From positions 248,001-312,000 of the forward strand of contig NZ_JACLCP010000001.1 in NCBI RefSeq assembly GCF_014243395.1: a stretch of DNA of 64,000 bases. The letters run 5' to 3'. The translations under genes were made by a program, and so were the position numbers. This DNA comes from Winogradskyella flava (GTDB taxonomy: Bacteria; Bacteroidota; Bacteroidia; Flavobacteriales; Flavobacteriaceae). Positions 16,467-25,747 of the stretch are shown here, one piece after another. Each line of letters begins with the position of its first letter. Within the stretch, counting starts at the first letter, position 1. The notes beneath the pieces were generated by a model. It had not been told where the DNA came from. It made no database searches and saw nothing but the letters and a program-made list of their open reading frames with translations.

Positions 16467-17186
16467 TTAATGAAATACGTCATTAAGTACTTGTAATGAT
16501 TTTGGTTTTTTAAAACCATCCAAATGTAATTCAAAATAATGCAATAACATATTTAAAAACTCGCGTCTTTGTTTTGCACTTACTTTTATAGTATGTAATG
16601 CATCAAAATTTATGCCCAACAAGCGTTTTAATAGTGTTAAATTTTGCCCAGAAATTGAATATATACTTGTGTTAACAGCTTCAAAAACGCCAGATTCCAA
16701 ATTAAAATAAGAAAGGTTAGACGTTCTTTTTTCTGGCTGAAATCCTAAATATTGGGTTAATTTTAGTAGGAACAACAAATGAAAATTTGAGTACTGCTCT
16801 TCGTTATCGAGATATTGCAAGGCCGTCTTAATGTAGTTGTAAAGTCCATCATTATTTTCCTCTTCCTTGAGTACATTAGAAAGTATTTCGGCTAAAAATA
16901 ATACGATAGCACTTTTGTAGATATTTGTATGTAGGCTTTTATAGATGTAATTAGGCTTTACTTCTTTTACTCCATGAAGAGACTGGTTGGGTTTGAAATT
17001 TTCTACTATCTGTAACTGAGATAAAGCCTGAAAATATACAGTTTTTGTTTGGCCTTTTTTTGATTTTAAGACACCTCTTAATATGTAGCTAACTACTCCT
17101 CTTTTCTGAGTGTAGCATTTTACTATTAAATCGTAATCTCTATACTTCAATTTTGAAAGTACGATAATATTGTTTTCCGTAAGCAT
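16467..17186 (-). CDS. recO: DNA repair protein RecO
   Basis: 239 residues. The N-terminal OB fold (IIVLSKLKYRDYDLIVKCYTQKRGVVSYILRGV, about 7-39) and the helical C-terminal domain match RecO, the mediator that loads RecA in the RecFOR pathway. The zinc Cys cluster seen in some RecO proteins is absent, as usual in Bacteroidota. The gene follows porZ by two bases and precedes the TonB receptor by 22, so it sits mid-operon. Confidence 0.9.
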   Translation of the reverse strand: MLTENNIIVLSKLKYRDYDLIVKCYTQKRGVVSYILRGVLKSKKGQTKTVYFQALSQLQIVENFKPNQSLHGVKEVKPNYIYKSLHTNIYKSAIVLFLAEILSNVLKEEENNDGLYNYIKTALQYLDNEEQYSNFHLLFLLKLTQYLGFQPEKRTSNLSYFNLESGVFEAVNTSIYSISGQNLTLLKRLLGINFDALHTIKVSAKQRREFLNMLLHYFELHLDGFKKPKSLQVLNDVFH

Positions 17187-17188
17187 AT

Positions 17189-19558
17189 TTATCTTACTAT
17201 AAGTACTTTGAGCACTTTAGTTTCAAAAGAGTCTAAATCGGAAATCATTACTAGATACACGCCAGATCTTACCACAGCATTAGCAAGATTCCTGCCGTTC
17301 CAAACAGCAGTACCACCATCAATGGCAAAATTGTAATTAGCACTAGATGACCTTAAGTTAATATTAGATTGTGCTTCGGTCACTAAATTTCCTTCAATAT
17401 CTGTGATCTTTATATTGACACTATCTGTGAGACCACTAATCTTAATACCTTTGTTTACATCATTCAGATCATTAAATCCAAGTAAATCATATTCTGGTCG
17501 CACTGGGTTTGGATAAATAAAAGCATTTTCTAAGGTATCCTCTGGCTTGGAACCTCCAGCTCTAAATGATAACAGTCCTTTGGTGGTTGCAATGTAAACC
17601 ACTCCATTATTTGGATCTATGGATATGTCGTTGATTCGATTGGATGGTAAGGGTGAATTATCTGTTGTAAAATGATAGATAGTTCTTTGTCCATCTGGTG
17701 AGAAATAGAATACACCTGAATCCACAGTGCCAACCCACTTGTTGTTAGAACCATCTACTTCAATATCCCTTATGGTTTGTCCTTCTAATAGTTCTTTTGG
17801 TATGCCGTCTTCTAAAATTATGATTGAACTCAATGTCGGGTTGGGATCATCGTAGAATCCAGAAGTGTTAAATAATACTCTTAAACCAAAAAATGTACCG
17901 ACCCACAGTTGATTTCTATTATCTACTGCTACTGAGGTAACTCTTGGGAATGATAAATTCTGCTCTTCGGACGAAATATTTCTAAGAGGGCTATCAGTAA
18001 TATTTTCATTGTAGGCATAAAGCCCATTAGAATAACCGCCAATCCACTTAGTACCATTATTGTCTATATCTATGTCATAAAAACCAAACTCATCTCCACT
18101 ATCTTCAATGATAGCAGAAAAATTATACCCTTGCCAATTTCCAGAAATAGGATCATACGATTTTAAAGGATTAGGAGCACGAGATGTCAAAGACCATAGT
18201 ACCCCATTTCTATCAAAAGTATTTGCAGAAACCCTAATACTAGAGTTTTGGTCTGATATGGGCTCTAAACCACTATTTTGTTGATTGTACAGTATTGAAG
18301 GTTCAAAATCATTTATTTCCAATATGCCATTTAAGAATGAGCTTACAAAAACCTGATTTGGATTAAAAGGATTCGTAGAAATCTCAGAAAGATTGCTTGC
18401 ACCTAAAACACTATCATAAGGAATTGTAGTCCATTCATCATCTCGAAAATAACTCAAACCTCTATTCCTTACTGGTGAAGGATTAAAGGATTCTGTATAA
18501 TCTCCAAAACTAGTCCAGACCGTTTCAGTCTCTGCGTTGATCCTGAAAATTTCATTAAACAGGGGGCCATTTGGTTTTATCTCTTGATAAAACGTATTGT
18601 CATTAATTGAACTTCTCAACACTCCAAAATCCTGAGTACCTATATAAACAAAATCCCCCAATTGAGCAGCTGAAGTAAAGTTTGTGGCATAGTCTGAGGT
18701 TGGCTGGTAACTATTAATTAGGAGAATGTCCTCATTATAAATATAAACTGTATTTGAAGTGGATATAATCAAATTCGAATTATTCACCTCAGCGTCTTCT
18801 GGCAATACATCCAACACCAATAATTGATTAAAAACAGAACCGTCAATTTCAAACAATGCCCTATTGTCTCTTATGGCATAAACTTTATCAATAAGGGCAG
18901 TGGTTGTTATAAAATTACCTTGTAAAATTGTTTGCCATTGAGAAAAATCAATAAGATTTGGGTTATTTAAGTCTGCTTTTTTTAATCCATTATTACTTGA
19001 ACAAGCCGCATATATCTCCTCATTTAAAACCGCCACTTGATTCACTTTAATTTGAGTGCCTCCATTACCCAAAAAATAAGTGTCTCCAAACTCTAAGGCA
19101 TCTAAGTCGTAAACTGAAATTCCAAAATCTGTAGATATAAAAACTGAGCCGTCATATTCATAAAAATGATTGATTCTCTTGTTTGCTGGTGTAATATTCT
19201 CTTTCTCCAAAATATCTACGACAGATAAGACAGATTCGTCAGTCTCAGAAAACACTTCTATTAAGCCGGTTTCATAACCAACTAGTAGGTTTTGGTACAC
19301 TTCACTATAGTATATGGTGGTTATCTGCTCTCCTGACAACCCATCAACAGTAGTAATTGTTTTGAGTTCATCAGTCCCTACATCGTACTGAAAAATTGCA
19401 TTTTGTGCTGCTGTATATATTTTGTTATCGCCACTGACAACGTCTACTATATCATTATAAGAGTAATGAGCTGTCCATAAGGATGAAAATTCCTGAGAAT
19501 AACTTTTAAGAGATAATCCCAAAAGGAATACTATTATTTTAAAAGTGGCTTTATTCAT
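17189..19558 (-). CDS. porZ: Type IX secretion protein PorZ-like beta-propeller
   Basis: 789 residues from the ATG at 19558. Signal peptide MNKATFKIIVFLLGLSLKSYSQ, two seven-bladed propellers of the two-component-regulator type (repeats such as KWVGTVDSGVFYF and LWVGTFFGLRVL), and a C-terminal domain with YPNPV and a final GVYLVMI...TKVLKVLIVR sorting tail. PorZ is a surface subunit of the T9SS attachment complex (PorU/V/Q/Z), and flavobacterial homologues are often next to recO. A longer frame to 19642 crosses the promoter box at 19576-19583 and the gdhA terminator, so it is rejected. The WTAHYSYNDIVDVV opening is typical. Confidence 0.85.
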   Translation of the reverse strand: MNKATFKIIVFLLGLSLKSYSQEFSSLWTAHYSYNDIVDVVSGDNKIYTAAQNAIFQYDVGTDELKTITTVDGLSGEQITTIYYSEVYQNLLVGYETGLIEVFSETDESVLSVVDILEKENITPANKRINHFYEYDGSVFISTDFGISVYDLDALEFGDTYFLGNGGTQIKVNQVAVLNEEIYAACSSNNGLKKADLNNPNLIDFSQWQTILQGNFITTTALIDKVYAIRDNRALFEIDGSVFNQLLVLDVLPEDAEVNNSNLIISTSNTVYIYNEDILLINSYQPTSDYATNFTSAAQLGDFVYIGTQDFGVLRSSINDNTFYQEIKPNGPLFNEIFRINAETETVWTSFGDYTESFNPSPVRNRGLSYFRDDEWTTIPYDSVLGASNLSEISTNPFNPNQVFVSSFLNGILEINDFEPSILYNQQNSGLEPISDQNSSIRVSANTFDRNGVLWSLTSRAPNPLKSYDPISGNWQGYNFSAIIEDSGDEFGFYDIDIDNNGTKWIGGYSNGLYAYNENITDSPLRNISSEEQNLSFPRVTSVAVDNRNQLWVGTFFGLRVLFNTSGFYDDPNPTLSSIIILEDGIPKELLEGQTIRDIEVDGSNNKWVGTVDSGVFYFSPDGQRTIYHFTTDNSPLPSNRINDISIDPNNGVVYIATTKGLLSFRAGGSKPEDTLENAFIYPNPVRPEYDLLGFNDLNDVNKGIKISGLTDSVNIKITDIEGNLVTEAQSNINLRSSSANYNFAIDGGTAVWNGRNLANAVVRSGVYLVMISDLDSFETKVLKVLIVR

Positions 19559-19575
19559 TAATAATTTTTGTAGCT

Positions 19576-19583
19576 CAAATATA
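19576..19583 (-). promoter_or_regulatory. -7 box TATATTTG for the porZ-recO-receptor operon
   Basis: Minus-strand TATATTTG lies 18 bases upstream of the porZ ATG and downstream of the gdhA terminator. It defines the operon start and rules out the longer reading frame. Confidence 0.6.
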
Positions 19584-19628
19584 TCTAATAGTAACGATAA
19601 TATATTATTTATCATATGCAATAGATAT

Positions 19629-19656
19629 AAAAAAACTCCCATGAAAACATGGGAGC
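19629..19656 (-). terminator. Rho-independent terminator of gdhA
   Basis: CTCCCATG/CATGGGAG form a perfect 8-bp stem with a 4-base loop. On the minus strand it is followed by seven T. It lies 26 bases past the gdhA stop. Confidence 0.9.
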
Positions 19657-19681
19657 TTATATGAATTAATGATAATTACAG

Positions 19682-21025
19682 TTACACAACACCTTGAGCT
19701 AGCATGGCATCAGCAACTTTAACGAAGCCAGCAATATTAGCTCCTTTGATGTAATCAATAGAGCCATCTTCACTTTTTCCATATTTTACGCACGAGTCAT
19801 GAATATCTTCCATGATATCTTTCAATCTTTCGTCAACTTCTTTTCTTGACCAGCTTAAACGAAGTGAGTTTTGACTCATTTCTAATCCAGAGGTTGCAAC
19901 GCCACCTGCATTTGACGCTTTTCCTGGTGCAAATAAGATTTTCGCATTTTGAAATTCATGAATTGCTTCTGGTGTAGATGGCATATTGGCTCCTTCAGAA
20001 ACACACATGCATCCATTTTCTATTAATTGTTTGGCTTCATCGCCATTTAACTCATTTTGAGTGGCACATGGTAAAGCAATATCACATTTAACAGACCAGG
20101 GCCTTTCTTCTTTAAAATATTTAGCATTAGGATATTTTTCTACGTATTCACTTATTCTTCCACGTTTATCATTTTTAAGATGCATAACAAATTCCAGTTT
20201 CGCAGTATCTATGCCTTCCTCATCTAAAATATACCCTCCTGAATCAGAGAATGTTAAAACAGTCGCACCTAATTCAATAGCTTTTTCGGCAGCATATTGC
20301 GCAACATTACCAGAACCAGAAATCACGACTTTCTTTCCATCAAAGGAATCATTTTTGGTTTTCAGCATGTTTTCTGCAAAGTAAACGTTTCCATATCCTG
20401 TTGCTTCTGGTCTTATTAACGATCCACCCCAAGATTGTCCTTTTCCAGTTAGTACACCTGTAAAACTATTTTTTAATTTTTTATACATTCCAAACATAAA
20501 GCCTATTTCCCTTGCACCTACTCCAATATCTCCTGCTGGCACGTCGGTATTATGACCAATATGTCTAGACAATTCACTCATAAACGAATGACAGAATCGC
20601 ATTATTTCATTATCTGATTTTCCTTTAGGGTCAAAATCAGAACCACCTTTACCACCACCCATGGGTAAAGTAGTCAAGGCATTTTTAAATACTTGTTCAA
20701 AAGCCAAAAACTTTAGAATACTAGCATTCACCGTCGGATGGAACCTAAGACCTCCCTTATATGGACCTATAGCCGAGTTCATTTGAATTCTATAGCCTCT
20801 ATTGACCTGTATTTCTCCACTATCGTCAACCCAACATACTCTAAAAGAAATCAATCTTTCTGGCTCTACCATTCGTAATAGAATGTTTTTACCATGATAT
20901 ATATCGTGCTCTACAATATATGGAATAACCGTTTCTGCTACCTCTTGTACAGCCTGCAGAAATTCAGGTTCGTGCCCATTGCGCTCCTTTACAAGATCTA
21001 AAAAAGCTTCAATTTTGTCTTTCAT
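19682..21025 (-). CDS. gdhA: NADP-specific glutamate dehydrogenase
   Basis: 447 residues from the ATG at 21025, exactly the usual length of GdhA-type hexameric enzymes. A longer frame starts with TTG at 21064, but this codon lies in the promoter box. Landmarks: GGLRFHPTVNASILKFLAFEQ, catalytic-lysine loop PMGGGKGGSDFDPKGKS, DVPAGDIGVGAREIGF, TGKGQSWGGSLIRPEATGYG and the dinucleotide motif VVISGSGNVAQYAAEKA. It converts 2-oxoglutarate and ammonia to glutamate. Monocistronic, with its own promoter and terminator. Confidence 0.95.
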   Translation of the reverse strand: MKDKIEAFLDLVKERNGHEPEFLQAVQEVAETVIPYIVEHDIYHGKNILLRMVEPERLISFRVCWVDDSGEIQVNRGYRIQMNSAIGPYKGGLRFHPTVNASILKFLAFEQVFKNALTTLPMGGGKGGSDFDPKGKSDNEIMRFCHSFMSELSRHIGHNTDVPAGDIGVGAREIGFMFGMYKKLKNSFTGVLTGKGQSWGGSLIRPEATGYGNVYFAENMLKTKNDSFDGKKVVISGSGNVAQYAAEKAIELGATVLTFSDSGGYILDEEGIDTAKLEFVMHLKNDKRGRISEYVEKYPNAKYFKEERPWSVKCDIALPCATQNELNGDEAKQLIENGCMCVSEGANMPSTPEAIHEFQNAKILFAPGKASNAGGVATSGLEMSQNSLRLSWSRKEVDERLKDIMEDIHDSCVKYGKSEDGSIDYIKGANIAGFVKVADAMLAQGVV

Positions 21026-21061
21026 ATAAAAAATTGTTAAGAAATTGTGATTTATTGGGTA

Positions 21062-21069
21062 CAAAGATA
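21062..21069 (-). promoter_or_regulatory. -7 box TATCTTTG for gdhA
   Basis: Perfect TAnnTTTG on the minus strand, about 37 bases upstream of the gdhA ATG. No TTG is seen at -33, so another factor may assist. Confidence 0.5.
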
Positions 21070-21182
21070 CATTATCTGTAAAAATAAGCCTTCATTTTTT
21101 TCATATTCTCAATTAGATTTTAAAACAAAATTTGAGCTAAAATTCTTCAATCTAATAATAAAAATGCATTTTATCCGTTTTA

Positions 21183-21213
21183 TTTGGTGTTTCGTCGATA
21201 TTTTTTATATTTG
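21183..21213 (+). promoter_or_regulatory. Consensus Bacteroidota promoter TTTG-N19-TATATTTG
   Basis: TTTG at 21183-21186, nineteen bases, then TATATTTG at 21206-21213: the best housekeeping promoter in the window. It lies 33 bases before the ATG of the following barrel gene. Confidence 0.75.
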
Positions 21214-21245
21214 TCCATTAATACATAGAATTATCTTCAAGCTAT

Positions 21246-22061
21246 ATGGCAATAGACACTAAAAAACTTTACGCTGCATTTGTATTTATTCTTGCAATGC
21301 AATTAAGTTATTCCCAACTGGGTTTTTCTCACGAACTAGGTGTTATTGTTGGACCCGTAGCATATCAATCGGACTTCGGAGTCAGATCAGATTTTGAAAC
21401 CAACTCGGGAAATGCAGGCTTTGGTATTGGAATAGTTCACTACATTAATTTTTCTTATAGATCAGATTGTAATTGCTACACTACGAAGAAGTATTTTAAT
21501 GACCATTTTAAGTTAAGAAGTGAAATTTCATGGAATAAGACTAAACTTGAACATTTTGGCGAATTTGTTGCTGAAGACCAGCTGACCGAAAATGCGGAAC
21601 GTTTAAGAACACATTCTGGAGAAGCTCAAAATTGGGATATCGGAATGCAATTAGAGTTTTTCCCTAGGAGTATTAGAGGTTTCTCAGCTGGCGTTTATAA
21701 GTTCGCTCCATTTGCGAGTCTTGGTGCTCACTATGTATCTTACAACCCAAGCGTCACTACCACCTATGTGAGTTCAGATCCTTTAAATCCAAATGATGTG
21801 GGTAATATTGAAGATCCAAACAATTTTTACCAATTATGGGAACCTGGTTCTATATCTGATCAAAGCGGCACTACATGGTCTATTGTAGGAAGCATTGGAA
21901 CAAGATATAAATTATCCATTTTATCTGATTTAATGATCGATTTAAGATTTCAGTACATGTTCAGTGACTGGACAGACGGTCTTAATCATCAATTGCCCTC
22001 GAATCAAAATAATGACTGGTTGGTATGGCTTAACTTTGGTTATATCTATTATATAGATTAG
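21246..22061 (+). CDS. Outer-membrane beta-barrel protein (THC0290_0291-like)
   Basis: 271 residues with a signal peptide ending LSYS-Q, then LGFSHELGVIVGPVAYQSDFG and regularly spaced amphipathic strands through a final WLVWLNFGYIYYID strand. I believe this is the family named THC0290_0291, which has sometimes been mislabelled glutamate dehydrogenase because of its position; the sequence has no dehydrogenase motif. A CNCY pair near residue 77 may form a disulphide. It has its own strong promoter, is divergent from gdhA, and is convergent with the downstream PLP enzyme at a one-base gap. Function unknown. Confidence 0.7.
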   Translation: MAIDTKKLYAAFVFILAMQLSYSQLGFSHELGVIVGPVAYQSDFGVRSDFETNSGNAGFGIGIVHYINFSYRSDCNCYTTKKYFNDHFKLRSEISWNKTKLEHFGEFVAEDQLTENAERLRTHSGEAQNWDIGMQLEFFPRSIRGFSAGVYKFAPFASLGAHYVSYNPSVTTTYVSSDPLNPNDVGNIEDPNNFYQLWEPGSISDQSGTTWSIVGSIGTRYKLSILSDLMIDLRFQYMFSDWTDGLNHQLPSNQNNDWLVWLNFGYIYYID

Positions 22062-22062
22062 A

Positions 22063-23202
22063 CTATTCTATTGCCATTTTTAAGTCTTCAATCAAATCGA
22101 ATTTATCTTCTATACCAACACTCAGGCGTATAAGAGCATCTACAACTCCTGTCTTTTCGCGTTCTTCTTTCGGAATACTCGCATGCGTCATGCTCGCAGG
22201 ATGGCCAGCTAAGGACTCAACACCACCAAGAGATTCAGCAAGTGTGAAAACCTTTAACTTCTTAACGATTTTAATTGCTTCTTCATAGTTATTCTCTTTT
22301 GTTGTAAATGACACCATACCGCCAAAATCATCCATTTGGGATTTTGCAATATCATGATTTGGGTGGGTCTCAAAACCTGGCCAATACACTTTTTTAATTT
22401 TAGGATGCTTAGCCAAAAACTCTGCCACGGCTTTTCCGTTTTCGCAATGGCGTTGCATGCGTACATGCAAAGTTTTAATTCCTCTTAAAACCAAAAATGC
22501 ATCTTGTGGGCCACAGATTGCGCCACTTGCATTTTGTATAAAATAGAGGCGATTGGCTAATCCTTGATCTTTAACCACCAAGGCTCCCATAACTACATCG
22601 CTATGACCTCCAAGATATTTAGTCGCCGAATGCATAGCGATATCAGCACCTAAATCCAATGGCCTTTGTAAATACGGTGTTGCAAACGTATTATCAACAG
22701 CCAACAAAACATCATGCTTTCTCGCTATCTTAGAAACGGCAACTATATCTATAATGTTCATCATTGGATTAGTTGGTGTTTCCACCCAAATCAACTTAGT
22801 ATCTGGAGTGATATATTCTTCGATTTTTTTAGTATTACCCATTCCGATGAAATGAAATTTTATTCCAAAATCTTCATAAATCTTTGTGAATAAACGATAG
22901 GTGCCTCCATATAGATCGTTGGTTGAAACGACTTCATCTCCAGGTTGTAATAATTTTAAAACTGCATCAATGGAAGCTAAACCAGAACTAAATGCCAAAC
23001 CGTATTTCCCATTTTCAATACTAGCAAAAGCGTTTTCAAGTGCATTACGAGTTGGGTTATGCGTTCTTGAGTATTCATAGCCTTTATGACCTCCTGGAGC
23101 AGACTGCGCATATGTTGTGGTCTGATAGATTGGTGGCATTACAGCACCATAAGCTGGATCATGTTCTTGCCCTCCATGTATCGTTTTTGTATTAAATTTC
23201 AT
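22063..23202 (-). CDS. metB: Cystathionine gamma-synthase/lyase family PLP enzyme
   Basis: 379 residues, the usual length for the Cys/Met metabolism PLP family. Motifs: YSRTHNPTRNALE, SSGLASIDAVLKLLQPGDEVV, YGGTYRLF, WVETPTNPMMNIID, AVDNTFATPYLQRPLDLGADI, and the PLP lysine in HSATKYLGGHSD. The SLGGVESLAGHPASMTHASI tail is family-wide. Whether it makes cystathionine (gamma-synthase) or cleaves it (gamma-lyase) cannot be decided from motifs alone; flavobacterial orthologues are usually called cystathionine gamma-synthase. A minus-strand TAAATTTG box lies at 23272-23279. Confidence 0.85.
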   Translation of the reverse strand: MKFNTKTIHGGQEHDPAYGAVMPPIYQTTTYAQSAPGGHKGYEYSRTHNPTRNALENAFASIENGKYGLAFSSGLASIDAVLKLLQPGDEVVSTNDLYGGTYRLFTKIYEDFGIKFHFIGMGNTKKIEEYITPDTKLIWVETPTNPMMNIIDIVAVSKIARKHDVLLAVDNTFATPYLQRPLDLGADIAMHSATKYLGGHSDVVMGALVVKDQGLANRLYFIQNASGAICGPQDAFLVLRGIKTLHVRMQRHCENGKAVAEFLAKHPKIKKVYWPGFETHPNHDIAKSQMDDFGGMVSFTTKENNYEEAIKIVKKLKVFTLAESLGGVESLAGHPASMTHASIPKEEREKTGVVDALIRLSVGIEDKFDLIEDLKMAIE

Positions 23203-23291
23203 ATTGTAAATTTTAGCTAAGCTTTTTAGATGATACTTGTAAGTATTTTTTCATAAAGGCTTTTGATGTAACAAATTTAATTTATAATTCG

Positions 23292-23319
23292 TTGTATTTA
23301 AATCTATATAATACCTTTA
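23292..23319 (+). promoter_or_regulatory. Promoter TTG-N17-TACCTTTA for the DUF3298 lipoprotein gene
   Basis: TTG at 23292-23294 and TACCTTTA at 23312-23319, seventeen bases apart, 28 bases upstream of the TTG start codon at 23347. The last base of the -7 box is A instead of G. Confidence 0.5.
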
Positions 23320-23346
23320 TCTAATGTTTAACGAATACTACTTCTT

Positions 23347-24066
23347 TTGAAACGTATATTTTTCCAATTAGTATTTCTTATCTCACTTAACTCATGCACT
23401 TCGGAGGTCAAACCTGTAGCTTTTGAGACTACCGAAATAGAGTCATCTTTCGATGCTGAAATTACTGCTATGTATGATACAGCAATTGGGAATGACAAAT
23501 TAAGCAAAACCCTAAATTTTAAGATTGAAGAAGCAATAATCACAACGTTAAGTGATGCTACTAAAAAAACAAGTTTGGAATCCATTCTGAAAGATTTCAA
23601 CATGGAGTATCTTAAATTTAAAAATGATTTTCCAGATGCTTCAGAGCCTAAATGGGAATTACATATTGAAACTGAAAAAACCTATCAATCTGAAGATGTC
23701 ATAACTATTGCCATAAGCACTTATGAATACAAAGGTGGTGCTCATGGTAATGATAAAATCAAGTTTTTAAATCTTAATACTAAAACTGGTGAAATCCTGA
23801 ATCAAAATGCCATTATTGAAAATTTGGCTGACTTTAAAACACTAGCGAAAACACATTTTATAAAATCAATTGACAAGGAGAATGATCAAATAAAAATGGA
23901 AGATTTTTTCTTTGGTAAGCCATTTCAATTACCAGAAAATATTGGTTTTACTGATGATGGCTTGGTCTTGTTATATAATGTTTATGAAGTGGCATCTTAT
24001 GACCAAGGTTATACCGAGTTTGTAATTCCTTTTGAAGAAGCTTCATCTTTTCTTAAAGTGCATTAG
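23347..24066 (+). CDS. DUF3298/DUF4163 lipoprotein (RsiV-like fold)
   Basis: 239 residues starting at TTG; from there a complete lipoprotein signal (KRIFFQLVFLISLNSC, lipobox LNSC) follows, so the start is credible. The central DUF4163-type region leads to YEYKGGAHGNDKIKFLNLNTKTGEIL, a strong DUF3298 signature, and the end DQGYTEFVIPFEEASSFL is typical. In Bacillus the same pair of domains forms the extracytoplasmic part of the lysozyme sensor RsiV. In Bacteroidota it is a stand-alone periplasmic or surface lipoprotein of unknown role. Convergent with the antiporter gene, one base apart. Confidence 0.8.
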   Translation: MKRIFFQLVFLISLNSCTSEVKPVAFETTEIESSFDAEITAMYDTAIGNDKLSKTLNFKIEEAIITTLSDATKKTSLESILKDFNMEYLKFKNDFPDASEPKWELHIETEKTYQSEDVITIAISTYEYKGGAHGNDKIKFLNLNTKTGEILNQNAIIENLADFKTLAKTHFIKSIDKENDQIKMEDFFFGKPFQLPENIGFTDDGLVLLYNVYEVASYDQGYTEFVIPFEEASSFLKVH

Positions 24067-24067
24067 T

Positions 24068-25309
24068 TTATTTCCTGGTCAATCGTTTAATAATTGGCTC
24101 TACCGTTAAACCTTGCCCAACTATAGACACAATAACTACAATATAAGTTATTACCAAGAACAACTCTCTATGCATCTCCTGCGTTAGGCTCAATGCCAAT
24201 GCTATTGATATGCCACCTCTCAATCCTCCCCAAGTCATAATTAAATTGGTTTTAGGTACAAAATCTAGGCGCTTTGCAAAAAACTTTATTGGTAACCATA
24301 ATGAAATATAACGACACATTAATATAATTGGAATAGCCAAAAGCCCTGCATAAATATATTTTCCCTCTAAAGTCAACACGAGCATTTCCATACCAATCAT
24401 CACAAATAAAACGGTATTTAAAAGTACATCAATGAGTTCCCAGAATTTGTCCACATAAGCTTCTGTTGTTTCAGACATAGCCGTATTTCTAACCGTATCA
24501 GTACCAACGATCAATCCTGCCGTAACCATAGCTAAAGGTGCTGATAAATGAAATTTATGAGCCAACATAGTGCCACCCATAACGGTAGCAATAGTCATAA
24601 TAACTTCTACTTCATAGTTGTCGATAGATTTCATTAAACGATAGGTTATCCAACCTAAAACCAAACCTAAAACCAAACCGCCAATAACTTCTTGGCCAAA
24701 CAATGTTGCTATATCCGAAAACTCTATTGCTGCATCTGGTTTAGCTGCAATAGCAAAAATGGTTAAGAAAACAACAACGCCAACACCATCGTTAAAAAGT
24801 GATTCACCCACAATTTTTGTTTCTAATTTTTTAGGAGCTCCTGCTTTCTTTAAAATGCCCAAAACTGCAATAGGATCTGTTGGTGATATTAGGGCACCAA
24901 ATAATAAACAGTAAATAAATTCAACATTTAAATTCATCCATTGTAATACATAAAACATAATAATTCCAACCAGAAATGTAGACATAAGAACGCCTAAAGT
25001 GGCAAATGCTAAAATTGGTCCTTTTTGGATTTTTAATTGTTGAAAGTTAGTATGCAATGCACCCGCAAAAAGCAGAAAACTTAGCATAATATCCAGGAGT
25101 ACGGTTTCAAAATCAATACTCTTTATAAATGCCCTTTCTTGAACCAGTAAAGTATCATCAAACTGGGCAATAATAACCACAATGGCAGTAAACATAATAG
25201 TAATTACCATTAAACCAATAGTAATCGGTAATTTTATAAACTTCACATTTATATATCCAAAAACACCTGATAAAACGATTAGAATCGTAGCGATTGAGTA
25301 GTACTCCAT
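24068..25309 (-). CDS. CPA1-type sodium/proton antiporter
   Basis: 413 residues with 11-12 membrane helices. Family motifs include FAGALHTN near residue 83, the ion-binding signature SPTDPIAVLGILKKAG (ALISPTDPIAV), GESLFNDGVGVVVFL with the adjacent acidic residues, and MTWGGLRGGISIALALSL. These define NhaP/YjcE-type exchangers that export Na+ in exchange for H+. It is short, ending soon after the last helix, without the cytoplasmic tail seen in eukaryotic NHEs. Single gene. Confidence 0.9.
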   Translation of the reverse strand: MEYYSIATILIVLSGVFGYINVKFIKLPITIGLMVITIMFTAIVVIIAQFDDTLLVQERAFIKSIDFETVLLDIMLSFLLFAGALHTNFQQLKIQKGPILAFATLGVLMSTFLVGIIMFYVLQWMNLNVEFIYCLLFGALISPTDPIAVLGILKKAGAPKKLETKIVGESLFNDGVGVVVFLTIFAIAAKPDAAIEFSDIATLFGQEVIGGLVLGLVLGWITYRLMKSIDNYEVEVIMTIATVMGGTMLAHKFHLSAPLAMVTAGLIVGTDTVRNTAMSETTEAYVDKFWELIDVLLNTVLFVMIGMEMLVLTLEGKYIYAGLLAIPIILMCRYISLWLPIKFFAKRLDFVPKTNLIMTWGGLRGGISIALALSLTQEMHRELFLVITYIVVIVSIVGQGLTVEPIIKRLTRK

Positions 25310-25393
25310 GCAATTATATTTTTCTTAAATGTAACTAATTTTCAATTCAAATGCGGTTACTTTGTAGTGATTAAATTAATCATATAATTATAG

Positions 25394-25747
25394 ATGAAAA
25401 AAATATACTACCTAAGTACTTGCGACACCTGTAAGCGCATAATGCATTCGCTTAACCTATCCGACGATTTTGAATTACAAGACATAAAAACACAACCAAT
25501 ATCAAAATATCAAATAGAACACATGCGAAGCTTAACAGATAGTTATGAAAGCCTTTTTAGCAAACGCGCTAGACTTTATAAAGAGCTTGGACTGAAGGAC
25601 AAATCACTTTCGGAAGACAATTATAAAAACTATATTTTAGAGCATTACACCTTTTTAAAACGTCCTGTAGTTATCTGCAATGACCAAATTTTTATAGGTA
25701 ACTCAAAAAAAACAATTGAAGGCGCTAAAAAAGCTATACATGAATAG
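25394..25747 (+). CDS. ArsC/Spx-family thioredoxin-fold protein
   Basis: 117 residues. The CDTC pair at about 10-13 and the pattern ISKYQIEHMRSL ... LFSKRARLYKELGL ... FLKRPVVICNDQIFIGNSKKTI fit the YffB/ArsC-like family. Real arsenate reductases usually have CX5R and an arsenate-binding Arg triad; here the N-terminal CxxC resembles Spx/YffB instead, so the arsenate reaction is unproven. Its stop overlaps the DMT exporter start by eight bases, indicating coupling. Confidence 0.8.
   Translation: MKKIYYLSTCDTCKRIMHSLNLSDDFELQDIKTQPISKYQIEHMRSLTDSYESLFSKRARLYKELGLKDKSLSEDNYKNYILEHYTFLKRPVVICNDQIFIGNSKKTIEGAKKAIHE

Noticed and set aside
21047..21262. A 71-residue open frame upstream of the barrel gene
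   Set aside because: It crosses the gdhA promoter box and the consensus promoter of the barrel gene and has no protein-like features.
25394..25747. A true arsenate reductase
   Set aside because: The CxxC is at the N-terminus as in Spx/YffB proteins, and no arsenic genes or ArsR operator lie nearby; only the fold family is supported.
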